Shown: one piece after another, positions 62,877 to 64,000 of the stretch | How positions within the stretch are numbered: position 1 is the stretch's first letter | Layout of the letters: each line of letters starts with the position of its first letter | From: Rhabditoides inermis | Lineage: Eukaryota > Nematoda > Chromadorea > Rhabditida > Rhabditidae | Direction: 5' to 3' | NCBI GenBank assembly: GCA_963966185.1 | Contig: CAWZYM010000114.1 | Span: 1,044,501-1,108,500, forward strand | DNA length: 64,000 nt | Notes under the pieces: model-generated | The model's input: only the letters and a program-made list of their open reading frames with translations | What the model was told of the DNA's origin: nothing | Database searches by the model: none | Program-made: the position numbers and the translations under genes

Positions 62877-64000
62877 GCGTCGACTAAAAACGGCATAAGA
62901 AACTGATCTGAAAGTATGAATCTTCGAAACACTCGTCGCTACAATTTCGCCCGACGATTTTTTTGTCTCTCGCTCCACTCTCCTCTTCACGAAATCGACT
63001 CGGACCTCGGTCTGGTCGAACTCGTCCGCCCATCAAATGAACTATGGGCGTCGACTAAAAACGGCATAAGAAGCTGTTCTGAAAGTATGAATATTCGAAA
63101 CACTCGTCGCTACAAATTCGCCCGACGATTTTTTGTCTCTCGCTCCACTCTCCTCTTCACGAGATCGACTCGGACCTCGGTCTGGTCGAACTCGTCCGCC
63201 CATCAAATGAACTATGGGCGTCGACTAAAAACGGCATAAGAAACTGATCTGAAACTATGATACTTCGAAACACTCGTCGCTACAAATTCGCCCGACGATT
63301 TTTTGTCTCTCGCTCCACTCTCCTCTTCACGAGATCGACTCGGACCTCGGTCTGGTCGAACTCGTCCGCCCATCAAATGAACTATGGGCGTCGACTAAAA
63401 ACGGCATAAGAAACTGATCTGAAAGTATGAATCTTCGAAACACTCATCGCTACAAATTCGCCCGACGATTTTTTGTCTCTCGCTCCACTCTCCTCTTCAC
63501 GAGATCGACTCGGACCTCGGTCTGGTCGAACTCGTCCGCCCATCAAATGAACTATGGGCGTCGACTAAAAACGGCATAAGAAGCTGATCTGAAAGTATGA
63601 ATCTTCGAAACACTCGTCGCTACAAATTCGCCCGACGATTTTTTGTCTCTCGCTCCACTCTCCTCTTCACGAAATCGACTCGGACCTCGGTCTGGTCGAA
63701 CTCGTCCGCCCATCAAATGAACTATGGGCGTCGACTAAAAACGGCATAAGAAACTGATCTGAAAGTATGATACTTCGAAACACTCGTCGCTACAAATTTG
63801 CCCGACGATTTTTTTGTCTCTCGCTCCACTCTCCTCTTCACGAAATCGACTCGGACCTCGGTCTGGTCGAACTCGTCCGCCCATCAAATGAACTATGGGC
63901 GTCGACTAAAAACGGCATAAGAAGCTGATCTGAAAGTATGAATCTTCGAAACACTCGTCGCTACAAATTCGCCCGACGATTTTTTGTCTCTCGCTCCACT
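62877..64000. repeat. Satellite array, right end, beginning with a recombinant monomer
   Basis: Monomer 62877-63047 (171 bp) starts like 59807 ('acaatttcgcc') but continues with T7 and 'cacgaaatcg', as in the monomer near 57945. Later monomers ('gatacttcg', 'tcatcgctac', 'gaagctg ... cgaaatcg', 'tttgccc' with T7) follow the order of about 54355-55205. The array runs off the window edge at 64000, so its end is not seen. Confidence 0.93.

Noticed and set aside
1..64000. CRISPR array or other prokaryotic repeat system
   Set aside because: There are no unique spacers: the entire 170 bp unit is conserved, with no leader or cas genes, and HORs of kilobase length are typical of eukaryotic satellites.
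63900..64000. Telomere or array boundary at either window edge
   Set aside because: No TTAGG-, TTAGGC- or TTTAGGG-type tandem repeats are seen anywhere, and both edges fall inside ordinary monomers.

Overview
The whole 64 kb window is satellite DNA. A tandem repeat with a 170 bp monomer (about 50% G+C, roughly 373 copies, all in one orientation) fills everything except two small insertions. I found no protein-coding gene, tRNA, rRNA, CRISPR array or prokaryotic operon structure. Because 170 is not a multiple of three, the many small minus-strand open frames are only the monomer read in its three frames, and they are not annotated as genes. The organism must be a eukaryote; this looks like a centromeric, pericentromeric or subtelomeric heterochromatin block assembled from long reads. 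CpG is not depleted (18 per monomer by my count, about 10.6 expected). The one transposon is rich in TTTCGGAA/TTCCGAAA palindromes, a style common in invertebrate MITEs. I would guess an invertebrate, possibly a nematode, with low confidence.

Layout. 1-1998: loosely ordered monomers. 1999-2492: a 494 bp non-autonomous hAT-like element (MITE) with 14 bp terminal inverted repeats and an exact 8 bp target duplication. 2501-4581: mixed monomers. 4582-10878: a diverged tandem higher-order repeat (HOR) of about 4.25 kb. 10879-22109: a HOR of about 5.45 kb (32 monomers) with internal 680 bp and 510 bp sub-duplications. 22110-24841: an exact-looking 1366 bp tandem duplication. 24842-33060: 11-mer and 14-mer HOR copies (1877 and 2389 bp). 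33061-33137: a unique 77 bp insertion with an 11 bp inverted repeat. 35130-38529: adjacent 11-mer and 10-mer copies. 38530-41934: mixed monomers with a 340 bp dimer. 41935-53334: three variable-length copies of a HOR of about 20 monomers. 53335-54864: a 510 bp trimer HOR. 54865-56396: an 851 bp duplication. 56397-62876: two nearly identical 3240 bp HOR copies. 62877-64000: recombinant monomers leading into further array.

How it works as a system. There is no gene set, so the interest lies in array evolution. Several monomers at duplication edges are visible chimeras: the 5' part belongs to one monomer subtype and the 3' part to another. These are the expected footprints of in-register homologous unequal exchange. 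Shared monomer cassettes also recur tens of kilobases apart. The two insertions act as dated markers: each is single copy, and the 77 bp one is absent from sister HOR copies, so it came after HOR amplification. I see no previously undescribed gene system here. The most useful material is the HOR architecture, the crossover chimeras, the hAT-like MITE and the unexplained 77 bp insert. All counts and identities are by eye.
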